64,000 nucleotides of DNA. It comes from Actinoplanes sp. DH11. GTDB taxonomy: Bacteria > Actinomycetota > Actinomycetes > Mycobacteriales > Micromonosporaceae. Shown piece after piece: positions 42,538-50,891 of the stretch (position 1 is its first letter; each line of letters begins with the position of its first letter). The notes under the pieces are model-generated. The model was not told where the DNA came from. It made no database searches and worked only from the letters and a program-made list of their open reading frames with translations. The stretch is taken from positions 143,730 to 207,729 of the forward strand of contig NZ_JAHWGU010000016.1 in the NCBI RefSeq assembly GCF_020873875.1, read 5' to 3'. A program made the position numbers and the translations under genes.

Positions 42538-43353
42538 ATGCGCCGCTTGGCCGCTCTCCTCGCCGCCGGTTCCCTCCTCCTCGGCCTGGCCGCGTGCGGT
42601 TCCGGCGACGACTCCGCCGCCTCGTCGTCCGACACCCTGAAGGTGGGCGTCAGCCCGGTACCGCACGGCGAGATCCTGAAGTACGTCGCCGACAACCTCG
42701 CCGCCGCCGAAAGCCTCAAGCTGGAGATCGTCGAGTTCAACGACTACATCCAGCCGAACGTCGCCCTCAGCGAGAAGCAGATCGACGCCAACTACTTCCA
42801 GCACATCCCGTACCTGGACGAGGAGGTCGCCGCGAAGGGCTACAAGTTCACCGCGCTCAAGCCGGTGCACATCGAGCCGCTCGGCGTCTACTCCAAGACC
42901 GTGAAGGCGATCGCCGACGTGCCCGCCGGTGGCGTCGTCGGCATCCCGAACGACCCGTCCAACTCCGGCCGGGCCCTGAGCCTGCTCGCCAAGAACGGCC
43001 TGCTCACGCTGAAGGGCGGCGTCGGCGTCAAGGCCACCGAGAAGGACATCACGGCCAACCCGAAGAACCTGCAGTTCAAGGCCCTCGAAGCGGCGCAGCT
43101 GCCGCGCAGCCTCGAGGACACCGCGATCTCGGTGATCAACGGCAACTACGCCATCGAGACCGGCCTCAAGCCGTCGACCGACGCCCTGGTGCTGGAGACG
43201 GGCGAGGACAACCCGTACGCCAACCTGGTCGTCGTCCGCGCCGGCGGCGAGACCGACGAGCGGATCGTCAAGCTGGAGAAGCTGCTGCACTCCGCCGAGG
43301 TGAAGAAGTTCATCGAGGACAAGTACCAGGGCTCCGTACTCGCGGCTTCCTAA
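42538..43353 (+). CDS. metQ: Methionine-binding lipoprotein
   Basis: A 271-residue NlpA/MetQ family protein. The lipobox is LGLAAC (Cys20). LKVGVSPVPHGEILKYV starts the domain, and YFQHIPYLDEEVAAKGYKF with VGIPNDPSNSGRALSLLAKN are the family's ligand-site segments. It delivers methionine to MetNI. The operon ends here at a very long hairpin. Confidence 0.93.
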   Translation: MRRLAALLAAGSLLLGLAACGSGDDSAASSSDTLKVGVSPVPHGEILKYVADNLAAAESLKLEIVEFNDYIQPNVALSEKQIDANYFQHIPYLDEEVAAKGYKFTALKPVHIEPLGVYSKTVKAIADVPAGGVVGIPNDPSNSGRALSLLAKNGLLTLKGGVGVKATEKDITANPKNLQFKALEAAQLPRSLEDTAISVINGNYAIETGLKPSTDALVLETGEDNPYANLVVVRAGGETDERIVKLEKLLHSAEVKKFIEDKYQGSVLAAS

Positions 43354-43377
43354 CTGGCCTTTACTGTCGCTCGGCGG

Positions 43378-43467
43378 CATCGCGCCCTTTGAGTCGATGA
43401 CGAGAGCCCCGGAAACGACCACGCTTCGCTAGTCGTTTCCGGGGCTCTCGTCATCGACGGCGCGATG
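43378..43467. terminator. Long two-part perfect hairpin after metQ
   Basis: Arms 43393-43419 and 43432-43458 are perfectly complementary over 27 bp, with a 12-base loop (43420-43431). Outside, CATCGCGCC (43378-43386) pairs with GGCGCGATG (43459-43467) for 9 more bp, with a six-base bulge (CTTTGA) on the left only. It lies between the convergent metQ and monooxygenase genes and can act in both directions. The length is unusual for a terminator. Confidence 0.85.
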
Positions 43468-43492
43468 CGACTGCGGTTGCGCTCAGAACCTG

Positions 43493-44188
43493 TCAGCAGG
43501 CGCCTTGGTCGACCCAGACGCTTGCGGCGCCGGGGGTCTCGCCCTGGGTCCACCACTGTGCCCGCCACTTGCGGCCGTTGTGGGTGGCGAGGTTGCCGCC
43601 GACGTAGACGGTTCCGCTCGCCCACGCGCCGACCCCGCCGCAGTTGCCGGTCGGCGGCGGCGTGGTCGGGCCACCGCCGCTACCGCCGATGTTGATGTCG
43701 ATGCACGAGTAGAACGCGTTCGCCGTGTCCGAGATGTTCCAGATCGCGAGCAGCTTCTGACGCCCGGAGAACCCGCTCAGGTTCACCGTGTGCGACAGCG
43801 TCGCCGGCGGCTGCTGGTTGTTCCCGCTGATCGACGCGACCCGGGTGCCGCCGATCCAGTACTCCCAGTTCGCCGTCGCGTGCCGTGCCGTGTTGATCCA
43901 GGTGAGGGTCAGCGAGGTGCCGACGTTGGTGGCCGGCCAGCCCCGGCTGTCGTCGTTGAGCTCGGCGAACTGGGGCACGTTCGCGTTGCAGCTCCGCAGG
44001 TTCTTCGGGCCCTCGACACTCTGCGGCTCGTACTTGATCTGCCCGCACGCCATCTTGCCCTGCGCGCAGAGCGCCTGGCGGCTGGGCGGCGAGGAGACGT
44101 AGCCGTGCGCGGCCGCCGGGGATGCCGCCAGCAGCGATCCGGCGGCACCGAGCATGGCCACCGCGAACAGGGCAAACAGTTTGCGCAT
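43493..44188 (-). CDS. Secreted AA10 lytic polysaccharide monooxygenase with CBM5/12
   Basis: A 231-residue copper enzyme that cuts crystalline chitin or cellulose by oxidation. The signal peptide ends at PAAA so that His28 becomes the N-terminus; with His103 (NTARHATANW) it makes the copper histidine brace. Cys pairs are present in the AA10 domain. A Gly/Pro/Thr linker (SGGGPTTPPPTG) leads to a C-terminal carbohydrate-binding module of family 5/12 (AWASGTVYVGGNLATHNGRK, WWTQGETPG), which favours chitin. GGAGG precedes the ATG by 5 bases. Confidence 0.93.
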   Translation of the reverse strand: MRKLFALFAVAMLGAAGSLLAASPAAAHGYVSSPPSRQALCAQGKMACGQIKYEPQSVEGPKNLRSCNANVPQFAELNDDSRGWPATNVGTSLTLTWINTARHATANWEYWIGGTRVASISGNNQQPPATLSHTVNLSGFSGRQKLLAIWNISDTANAFYSCIDINIGGSGGGPTTPPPTGNCGGVGAWASGTVYVGGNLATHNGRKWRAQWWTQGETPGAASVWVDQGAC

Positions 44189-44569
44189 GTCACTCCTCCA
44201 ATGATGAGCATCAATTGACGGGTGTGACAGAAATATAAAGCAAGGTTTCCTAACAGAAAACCCGCAGGCGCAAGGTCAATTTGCGGATGCCGCACCGGTC
44301 GGGGCCCGCCGCCGGCTTGGCGGGGCGGGCCGATCGAGGGTGGAGGCCCGCGCGGCCCGGGCCTGCGGGCGCCGTGTGGCGGTGTTGATCTGCTAGCGGT
44401 GCGAAATCGCTGTGATCATGGGGTTTTGACCGCGATTTCGCGTCGCTAGCAGATCAACATCTCGCCATGGGCGGCGCGGCAGGCGCGCCAGCGGAGCCGG
44501 CGACAGCATTGCCGGGTCAGGGGCGGTGCAGGCGGCGTCGGCGGGGTCGGGCGGGCGCATACTTAGCGC
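44189..44569. other. Gene-free stretch with the monooxygenase promoter and palindrome copy 2
   Basis: The first 100 bp are unusually AT-rich and must hold the promoter of the monooxygenase, including GGTTT-CCTAACAGA-AAACC, a short inverted repeat that could bind a regulator. Then follow GC-rich sequence, palindrome copy 2 at 44381-44461 and the probable promoter of the next small gene. No other gene is seen. Confidence 0.6.
44381..44461. repeat. 81-bp palindromic repeat, copy 2 (inverted)
   Basis: It has the same length and arms as the copies at 8202 and 62131, but its centre (TGTGATCATGGGGTTTTGACC) is the reverse complement of theirs, so this copy lies in the opposite direction. It is between two divergent genes, so here it cannot serve simply as a terminator of a convergent pair. 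Confidence 0.85.
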
Positions 44570-44755
44570 ATGACCGAGGTGAGCCGGCCCGACGAGGCCG
44601 CTGTCGACGAGCAGCGCAGGGCGAAGTACGCCGCCCTGCCGCCCCGGATCCGTCCCGACGACTTCGTCGGCTCGGTGGAGACCCGCAAACTCGGCGGACG
44701 TCCCTCAGCCGCCATGAGCGAGGCGCAGGCGGCGGTCCTCCCGATCTCGGGCTGA
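44570..44755 (+). CDS. Small hydrophilic protein, unknown
   Basis: A 61-residue protein, charged and without membrane helix or known domain (DEQRRAKYAALPPRIRPDDF). It has no ribosome binding site, but TACTTA (44560-44565) lies 4 bp before the ATG, which suits a leaderless message. I give it moderate belief because codon use looks like that of neighbouring genes. Confidence 0.5.
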   Translation: MTEVSRPDEAAVDEQRRAKYAALPPRIRPDDFVGSVETRKLGGRPSAAMSEAQAAVLPISG

Positions 44756-44908
44756 CCGCAACCGGCACCTCGCCGCAGCTCGACGGAACGGGGCCGGGCC
44801 GCGCAGGGTGCCGGCTCGAGGGCCGGGCCACGCGGTGTGCCGGTCGGGGGTCCGGCTGCGCCGTGTGCCGGTCGGGGGGCCGGTTGCGCGGGGTGGCGGG
44901 TCGGGGGG

Positions 44909-46036
44909 CTACGCGGTGGGCTGGTCGAGGACTGTGCTGACGGCCTCGGTGGGCAGACCGAGCGCGGTGCCGACCGAGGCGTTGGTCAGGGTGCCGTCGT
45001 GAGCGTTCAGGCCCATCGCCAGCGCCGGGTCGGCCCGCAAGGCGTCCCGCCAGCCCAGGTCGGCGAGCCGCAGCACGTACGGCAGGGTGGCGTTCGTCAG
45101 GGCGTAGGTCGACGTGTTCGGCACCGCGCCGGGCATGTTCGCGACGCAGTAGAACACCGAATCGTGCACCCGGTAGACCGGGTCCTCATGGGTGGTGGGC
45201 CGGGAGTCCTCGAAGCAGCCGCCCTGGTCGATCGCGATGTCGACGAGCACCGAGCCGGGCTTCATCCGCTTCACCAGGTCGTTGCCGACCAGGGTGGGCG
45301 CCTTCGCGCCGGGCACCAGGACCGCGCCGATCACCAGGTCGGCCTCGAGGACGGACTGCTCGATCGCCAGGGAGCTGGAGACCAGGGTGCGCACCCGCCC
45401 GCCGAACCGGGCGTCGATCTGGCGCAGCCGCGGGATGCTCAGGTCGAGGACCGTCACGTCGGCGCCGAGACCGAGCGCGATGGTGGCCGCGTTGACGCCG
45501 GAGACGCCGCCGCCGATCACGGTGACCTTGGCCGGGGCGACGCCGGGGACGCCGCCGGGCAGCACGCCGCGGCCGCCGCTGTTGCGCATCAGGCTGTAGG
45601 CGCCGACCTGCGGGGCGAGCCGACCGGCCACCTCGGACATCGGGGCCAGCAGGGGCAGGGAGCCGTCGGGGAGTTGCACCGTCTCGTACGCGATGGCGGT
45701 CGTCCCGCTCGTGAGCAGCGCCGCGGTTCCCGGCGCGTCGGCCGCCAGGTGCAGGTAGGTGAAGAGGACCTGCCCGGCGCGCAGCCGGTGGTACTCGGGC
45801 GCGATCGGCTCCTTCACCTTGAGGATCATGTCGGCGGCGTCCCAGACGGCGTCGGCGTCCGGTGCGATCGTCGCGCCGGCGGCCACGTAGTCCCGGTCGG
45901 TGATCGCCGAGCCGGCCCCGGCGCCGGCCTGCACCAGGACGTCGTGACCGTGGCGCACCGCCTCGACCACGCCGGCCGGGGTGATGGCCACCCGGTACTC
46001 GTGGTTCTTGATCTCTGTCGGCACGCCGATGCGCAT
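44909..46036 (-). CDS. ald: Alanine dehydrogenase
   Basis: A 375-residue NAD-dependent enzyme that interconverts L-alanine and pyruvate plus ammonia. Start MRIGVPTEIKNHEYRVAITP is the family signature, with Arg15 for pyruvate binding; the catalytic Lys is in ILKVKEP and the His in TYLHLA; the Rossmann motif is VTVIGGGVSGVNAA; NMPGAVPNTSTYALTNATLP is seen near the end. Purine-rich GAAGGGAA lies before the ATG. It is divergent from an Lrp-type regulator, the aldR-ald arrangement of mycobacteria. Confidence 0.95.
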   Translation of the reverse strand: MRIGVPTEIKNHEYRVAITPAGVVEAVRHGHDVLVQAGAGAGSAITDRDYVAAGATIAPDADAVWDAADMILKVKEPIAPEYHRLRAGQVLFTYLHLAADAPGTAALLTSGTTAIAYETVQLPDGSLPLLAPMSEVAGRLAPQVGAYSLMRNSGGRGVLPGGVPGVAPAKVTVIGGGVSGVNAATIALGLGADVTVLDLSIPRLRQIDARFGGRVRTLVSSSLAIEQSVLEADLVIGAVLVPGAKAPTLVGNDLVKRMKPGSVLVDIAIDQGGCFEDSRPTTHEDPVYRVHDSVFYCVANMPGAVPNTSTYALTNATLPYVLRLADLGWRDALRADPALAMGLNAHDGTLTNASVGTALGLPTEAVSTVLDQPTA

Positions 46037-46166
46037 GGGATGTTCCCTTCGACCTCGTTGTCTGGTGGCGATAGGGTGAAACGATGTGCAGCAGGCAGGC
46101 AATACGGGCGAACATAATTCTGTTTACGGCCCACGGCGTACGCATTCTGCGGTTCAAGCCCTCCCG

Positions 46167-46634
46167 ATGATCGATCTGCCGAAGGATGTTCGGGGTCTCG
46201 ACGAGGTCGACCTTCAACTGCTGAGCCTGCTGCGCGCCGACGGCCGGATGCCGAACAACGCGCTCGCCGAGCAGGTCGGCATCGCGCCCTCCACCTGCCT
46301 GACCCGCGTGCGCCGGCTGCGTGAGATCGGCGCGATCCGCGGTTTCCACGCCGACGTCGACCCCGCCTGGATCGGCCGGCCCATCCAGGCGATGATCGCG
46401 GTGCGGATCCGGTCGGACGCGCGTGACGGCATCGGCAAGTTCGCCGAGTCGCTCGCCGGGATCCCGGCCGTCCGCGACGTCTACTTCGTGTCCGGCTCCT
46501 ACGACTTCCTGCTGCACGTGGCGGCCGCCGACGTCGACGACCTCCGCACCGTGATCACCGAGCGGCTGAGCGGCACGCGGCTGGTCGCCGGCACCGAGAC
46601 CTACCTGATCTTCGAGCACCGCCGCGGCACCTGA
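46167..46634 (+). CDS. Lrp/AsnC family regulator (AldR-like)
   Basis: A 155-residue regulator: helix-turn-helix LRADGRMPNNALAEQVGIAP, then STCLTRVRRLREIGAIRGF, and the RAM ligand domain (VRDVYFVSGSYDFLLHVAA). Divergent from alanine dehydrogenase, so it probably activates that gene in response to alanine, as AldR does. The 130-bp region between the two contains AT-rich sequence (AACATAATTCTGTTTAC) suited to Lrp-type binding. The ATG at 46167 has no strong ribosome binding site; a GTG at 46086 is possible but would add an unlikely N-terminus. Confidence 0.9.
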   Translation: MIDLPKDVRGLDEVDLQLLSLLRADGRMPNNALAEQVGIAPSTCLTRVRRLREIGAIRGFHADVDPAWIGRPIQAMIAVRIRSDARDGIGKFAESLAGIPAVRDVYFVSGSYDFLLHVAAADVDDLRTVITERLSGTRLVAGTETYLIFEHRRGT

Positions 46635-46699
46635 GGCCCCGGTAGGCCGATCGTCGATCATCATTGCGCTGTTGTTCGGCCGTCCGGTATGGAGTCTTC

Positions 46700-47965
46700 A
46701 TGCTCCGGCGATCGGATGGTGGGATGAGACGACTTCTGGCAGCTGCGCTCGGCGCGGCGGTGATCTCCTCGGCGCTCGCGGCACCGGCACAGGCGGGCGG
46801 CCGGCACGACGAGGTGCGATTCGCGACGTTCAACCTGTCGCTCAACCGGCCGGAACAAGGGCTGCTGCGGGAGCACCTGGCGAACCCGGACGTCGACGAC
46901 GTCTACCGGCGGCAGGCGCGCAACGTGGCCGAGGTGATCCAGCGCGCCCACCCGGACGTCGTGCTGATCAACGAGTTCGATTACGACCCGCAGGCGGCCC
47001 GGCTGTTCGCCGACAACTTCCTCGCGAAGTCGCAGAACGGCGCACCGGCGCAGCGCTACCCCTACCGCTACGTCGCGCCCTCCAACACCGGCATCCCGTC
47101 CGGTTTCGATCTGAACAACAACGGCGTCGTGGACACCACGCCCGGTGACGGCGGCTACGGCGACGACTCCTTCGGGTACGGGGTCTTCCCCGGCCAGTAC
47201 GGGATGGTCGTCTACTCCAAGCACCCGATCGACTTCCGGTCGGTGCGCACCTTCCAGCGGTTCAAGTGGGCCGACATGCCCGGCAACCTGATCCCGGGCG
47301 ACTTCTACTCCCCGGCGGAACAGGCCGTCCTGCGGCTGTCGTCGAAGAGTCACTGGGACGTGCCGATCCGGGTACGCGGCCGGACCGTCCACTTCCTCGT
47401 GTCGCACCCGACGCCCCCGACCTTCGACGGCCCGGAGGACCGCAACGGGCGGCGCAACCACGACGAGATCCGGTTCTGGGCCGATTACGTGTCGCCGCGC
47501 ACGTCCGGCTACATCTACGACGACCGTGGCCGGCGTGGTGGACTCCGGGCGGGACAGCCGTTCGTGATCGCCGGTGACCAGAACGCCGACCCGTTCGACG
47601 GCGACTCCTACGACACCGCGATCCGCCGGCTCACCACCCACCCGCTGATCAACTCCCGGGTGGCACCGGCCTCCGCCGGTGGCGCCGAGGCGGCCGAGCT
47701 GCAGGGCGGCGCCAACGCCGCGCACGAGGGCGACCCGCGCTTCGACACGGCGGACTTCGCGGACACGGCGCCCGGCAACCTGCGCGCCGACTACGTGCTG
47801 CCGCGCGCCGGGCTGAAGGTGGTCGGCAGCGGCGTCTTCTGGCCGGTCCGGTCGAACCCGCTGTCCCGGCTGACCGGCGTCTACGGCGCGGAGTGGGCGG
47901 CGGTCGGCGGTTTCCCGACCTCCGACCACCGTCTGGTCTGGACGGATCTGTCGCTGCGCCGCTGA
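46700..47965 (+). CDS. Secreted endonuclease/exonuclease/phosphatase family protein
   Basis: A protein of about 421 residues. A signal peptide (RRLLAAALGAAVISSALAAPAQA) precedes the EEP fold: VRFATFNLSLNRPEQG at the start, DVVLINEFDYD with the metal Glu, FVIAGDQNADPFDGD with Asp/Asn, and the final GGFPTSDHRLVWTDLSL with the catalytic Asp-His. It probably hydrolyses phosphodiesters or phosphomonoesters outside the cell, for phosphate supply or DNA breakdown. GGAG lies 5 bases before ATG 46700; ATG 46724 is the alternative start. Confidence 0.85.
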   Translation: MLRRSDGGMRRLLAAALGAAVISSALAAPAQAGGRHDEVRFATFNLSLNRPEQGLLREHLANPDVDDVYRRQARNVAEVIQRAHPDVVLINEFDYDPQAARLFADNFLAKSQNGAPAQRYPYRYVAPSNTGIPSGFDLNNNGVVDTTPGDGGYGDDSFGYGVFPGQYGMVVYSKHPIDFRSVRTFQRFKWADMPGNLIPGDFYSPAEQAVLRLSSKSHWDVPIRVRGRTVHFLVSHPTPPTFDGPEDRNGRRNHDEIRFWADYVSPRTSGYIYDDRGRRGGLRAGQPFVIAGDQNADPFDGDSYDTAIRRLTTHPLINSRVAPASAGGAEAAELQGGANAAHEGDPRFDTADFADTAPGNLRADYVLPRAGLKVVGSGVFWPVRSNPLSRLTGVYGAEWAAVGGFPTSDHRLVWTDLSLRR

Positions 47966-47983
47966 TCAGCCGGCCGGGGCGCG

Positions 47984-48092
47984 CCGCCGCTGACGAGCCG
48001 GCGGTGGCGCGCTGCTGCTGACCAGCCGGCAGGGACGCACTGCTGCTGACCAGCCGGCAGGGACGCACTGCTGCTGACCAGCCGGTGATGCG
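47984..48092. repeat. 28-bp tandem repeat, about four copies
   Basis: CTGCTGCTGACCAGCCGGCA followed by GGGACGCA makes the unit; copies start at 48012, 48040 and 48068, and a diverged one at 47984. Two middle copies are identical. Confidence 0.8.
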
Positions 48093-48115
48093 CTGCCGCT
48101 GGTTTGCTTGGCAGG

Positions 48116-48175
48116 TGCGAAGCAGCCGCGTGTCCACCGGGGTGGAAAGGTGGTCACGCGGCTGCCGGCTTCGCA
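48116..48175. terminator. Bulged hairpin between convergent genes
   Basis: TGCGAAG (48116-48122) pairs with CTTCGCA (48169-48175); then CAGCCGCGTG pairs with CACGCGGCTG (48155-48164), with a four-base bulge (CCGG) on the right side. That is 17 bp of stem, probably a terminator. Confidence 0.5.
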
Positions 48176-48192
48176 GGAAAGAATCGGTGCGG

Positions 48193-48293
48193 TGCGGCGG
48201 TGCGGCGGTGCGGCGGTGCGGCGGTGCGGCGGTGCGGCGGTGCGGCGGTGCGGCGGTGCGGCGGTGCGGCGGTGCGGCGGTGCGGCGGTGCGG
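48193..48293. repeat. Octamer array TGCGGCGG, 12.5 copies
   Basis: TGCGGCGG is repeated 12 times without change (48193-48288), followed by TGCGG. The unit is not a multiple of three, so it would shift frame if translated; it lies outside the genes. Pure short repeats like this are prone to slippage. Confidence 0.9.
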
Positions 48294-48334
48294 GAAGGCT
48301 CGGGTGGTGTGGTGCGGTGCGGAGCCGGGAGGGC

Positions 48335-49075
48335 TCAGCGTGACAGGCGGTCGGTCAGGACGTGTGCGGCGAAGAGGTGGAAGCCCACGATCAGCGGGAT
48401 CGTCGCCGGGACAGTCAGGGCCAGGAAGAACGTCAGCGCTCCGACCGCGCCGGCCGCGGCGACCGCCCGGGGCTGGTTCCACGCCCAGGCGGCGGCCTCC
48501 GCCCAGGCCCGATCCGGTGCACGGCCCAGCGCGACCAGGATCACCGATGCCAGCCCACCCAGGGCGAACGCGGCGACCGCGGTCACGGTGAGCAGCGGCC
48601 GCCCGCCGGGGACCCAGCCGCGGCCCACGGCGGTCAGGTCGGCCAGCACCAGGACCGCCACCAGCAGCATCGGCAGGCCGGGCAGCAGCCCGCGGCGGAA
48701 CTGGCGCAGCAGCGGCCGGAGCGGCCCGAACCCGCCCTCCCGGTAGCGGTGCCGGATCGCCGCGGAGCCGGCGGCCAGCGCCGCGGGCGCCGTGAGCAGC
48801 GGCAGGGCGGCCACCGTCGTCACGATGCCGATCAGCGCCACGTCGGCGCCCAGGGCGAACCGTTCCCGCCAGTCCGGACGCGGGGTGACCTGTTCCTCAG
48901 GCCACCCGGAACCCGGAGCCGACGAACCGGCGCCCGACGAACCGGCGCCCGACGAACCGGCGCCCGACGAGGCGGCGCCCGACGAGGCGGCGCCCGGCGA
49001 ACCCGTACCGGATGAATCCGTACCCGATGAATCCGGCGACGTCGACAAGGGAGCCTCCGGGAGGGCGGTCGTCAT
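48335..49075 (-). CDS. YesL/DUF624-like membrane protein
   Basis: A 246-residue protein. The first 60 residues are a Gly/Ser/Ala string (SSGAGSSGAGSSGAGSSAP) that looks like repeat expansion. Membrane helices follow (VALIGIVTTVAALPLLTAPAALAAGSAAIRH, GLLPGLPMLLVAVLVLADL and two more). The pattern resembles YesL, a protein of unknown role that often accompanies sugar ABC transporters. Its ATG overlaps the stop of the permease gene upstream (ATGA), so it belongs to the transporter operon and is its last gene. Confidence 0.75.
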   Translation of the reverse strand: MTTALPEAPLSTSPDSSGTDSSGTGSPGAASSGAASSGAGSSGAGSSGAGSSAPGSGWPEEQVTPRPDWRERFALGADVALIGIVTTVAALPLLTAPAALAAGSAAIRHRYREGGFGPLRPLLRQFRRGLLPGLPMLLVAVLVLADLTAVGRGWVPGGRPLLTVTAVAAFALGGLASVILVALGRAPDRAWAEAAAWAWNQPRAVAAAGAVGALTFFLALTVPATIPLIVGFHLFAAHVLTDRLSR

Positions 49076-49905
49076 CCCTTGAGCCCTGTCGTGTTGATGC
49101 CCTCGACGAGCATCTTCTGGAAGGCCACGAAGAACAGGAACACCGGCGCCAGCGACAGCACCGACATGGCGAACATCGGGCCCACCGCGCTCTGCCCGGT
49201 GGAGTCGATGAACAGCGTCAGCGCCACCGGAACGGTGTACTTCTCCAGGTCGGAGAGGTAGACCAGTTGCCGGAAGAAGTCGTTCCAGGTCCAGATGAAC
49301 GAGAAGATCGCGGTGGAGACGAGGGCCGGCCGGGACAGCGGCAGGATGACGTGCTTGAAGACGCCGAAGGCCGTACACCCGTCGATCTTCGCCGCGTCGT
49401 CGAGTTCGCGGGGGACGCCGCGCATGAACTGGACCATCAGAAAGACGAAGAACGCCTCGGTCGCGAGCAGCTGCGGGACGATCAGCGGGGCGTACGGCCA
49501 GTCGCCGCCGACCCATCCGAAGGTCTTGAACATGACGAACTGCGGCACGATCAGCACGTGACCGGGAAGCAGCAGCGTCCCGATCATGACGGCGAACCAG
49601 AAGCCGCGGAGCCGGAAACGCAGGCGGGCGAAGGCGTACGCGGCCAGCAGGCAGGAGACGCAGTTCGCGACGACGGTGAGTCCCGCGACCATCGCGCTGT
49701 TCACGAAGAACCGGCCGAACGCGACGTCGAAGTGGCTCCACCCGTCGGCGAAGTTGCCGGGGGTGAACTCGCGCGGCCACACCGCCATGTTGTTCAGGAT
49801 CTCCTGCGGCGACTTGAACGCGCTGCCGAGCATCCAGGCGAGCGGGTAGAGCACGATCGCGGTGAGCAGGACCAGCACGACGGGCCGGCCGAGGGTGCGT
49901 GGCAT
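49072..49905 (-). CDS. Sugar ABC transporter permease, MalG type (pectin locus)
   Basis: A 277-residue CUT1 permease with six helices; EAA loop DDAAKIDGCTAFGVFKHVIL. Its ATG overlaps the stop of the MalF-type gene and its stop overlaps the YesL-like gene. Works with the binding protein and the other permease; the ATPase must be shared from elsewhere in the genome. Confidence 0.92.
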   Translation of the reverse strand: MPRTLGRPVVLVLLTAIVLYPLAWMLGSAFKSPQEILNNMAVWPREFTPGNFADGWSHFDVAFGRFFVNSAMVAGLTVVANCVSCLLAAYAFARLRFRLRGFWFAVMIGTLLLPGHVLIVPQFVMFKTFGWVGGDWPYAPLIVPQLLATEAFFVFLMVQFMRGVPRELDDAAKIDGCTAFGVFKHVILPLSRPALVSTAIFSFIWTWNDFFRQLVYLSDLEKYTVPVALTLFIDSTGQSAVGPMFAMSVLSLAPVFLFFVAFQKMLVEGINTTGLKG

Positions 49906-50891
49906 CAGTCGTCTCCGTCCGAGTAGTGCACCCAGAACTTGCCGGTGCGGAAGATGAGCACGGTGACCAGGCCGATCGAGAGCAGGAAGACCCAGGCCAT
50001 CGCGGACGCGTAGCCCATCTGGTACTCGGTGAAGCCCTTGTTGTAGAGGTGCAGCGTGTACATCAGGGTGGAGTCGACCGGTCCGCCGGTGCCGCCGGAG
50101 AGCACGAACGCCGAGGTGAAGCCCTGGAACCCGTTGATCGTCTCGAGCACCAGGTTGAAAAAGATCACCGGGGACAGGATGGGCAGTGTCACGTTGAAGA
50201 ACTGCCGGACCGGGCCGGCGCCGTCCACCGACGCCGCCTCGTATAGCTCCTGCGGCACCTGCTTCAGACCGGCCAGGAAGATCACCATCGGGGCGCCGAA
50301 CTGCCAGACCGCGAGCAGGATCAGCGTGCCGAGGGCGTAGTCCGGGTCGTTCACCCACGCCTTGCCCTCGATCCCGAACCAGCCGAGGAACGAGTTGAAC
50401 GCGCCGTCGCGGTTGAACATGCTGACCCAGACGATCGCGACCGCGACGCTGCCACCCAGCAGCGACGGCAGGTAGAACAGGCCGCGGAACAGGCCGGCGG
50501 CCCGGAACGCGCGGTTCAGCAGCAGCGCGACGCCGAGCGCCGCGGCCAGCTTGAGCGGGGTGGCGACCAGCGCGAACGTGATGGTGACCCGGACCGCGTG
50601 CCAGAAGGAGGGGTCCTCGGTCATCATCTGGCGGTAGTTGTCCAGCCCCACCCACTCGGTCGACGACCAGTCGCTGAGCACGTCGTAGTTGGTGAAGCTG
50701 AGGTAGAGCGACATGAGCATCGGGATCGCCGTGATCGCGGCGAAACCGAGCAGCCAGGGCGAGAGGAAGATGTAGCCGGCCAGGCCGTCGGACTTGTGCC
50801 GGGCGGGCCGGGCCCGCCGCCGGGTGGCGGCGGGACCGGCGGGCGGCCGTTGCGGTGACGGCGGCGCCTGGGTGACAGCCACGGGACTCAC
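49905..50891 (-). CDS. Sugar ABC transporter permease, MalF type (pectin locus)
   Basis: A 328-residue CUT1 permease. A Pro/Arg-rich cytoplasmic start is followed by helix 1 (GYIFLSPWLLGFAAITAIPMLM). EAA loop: EAASVDGAGPVRQFFNVTLP. Start is GTG 50891, whose GTGA overlaps the binding protein stop. Oligo-uronide import is suggested by the divergent operon. Confidence 0.92.
   Translation of the reverse strand: MSPVAVTQAPPSPQRPPAGPAATRRRARPARHKSDGLAGYIFLSPWLLGFAAITAIPMLMSLYLSFTNYDVLSDWSSTEWVGLDNYRQMMTEDPSFWHAVRVTITFALVATPLKLAAALGVALLLNRAFRAAGLFRGLFYLPSLLGGSVAVAIVWVSMFNRDGAFNSFLGWFGIEGKAWVNDPDYALGTLILLAVWQFGAPMVIFLAGLKQVPQELYEAASVDGAGPVRQFFNVTLPILSPVIFFNLVLETINGFQGFTSAFVLSGGTGGPVDSTLMYTLHLYNKGFTEYQMGYASAMAWVFLLSIGLVTVLIFRTGKFWVHYSDGDD

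Larger units (their letters stand above)
47966..48334. other. Gene-free stretch with two repeat arrays and a hairpin
   Basis: 369 bp between the 3' ends of convergent genes. It holds a 28-bp array, a strong hairpin and an octamer array (separate entries). Nothing else is seen. Confidence 0.7.

Noticed and set aside
44570..44755. Treating the 61-residue frame as noise
   Set aside because: Kept at moderate confidence, since a -10-like box at leaderless distance and a charged, non-repetitive product argue for a real gene.
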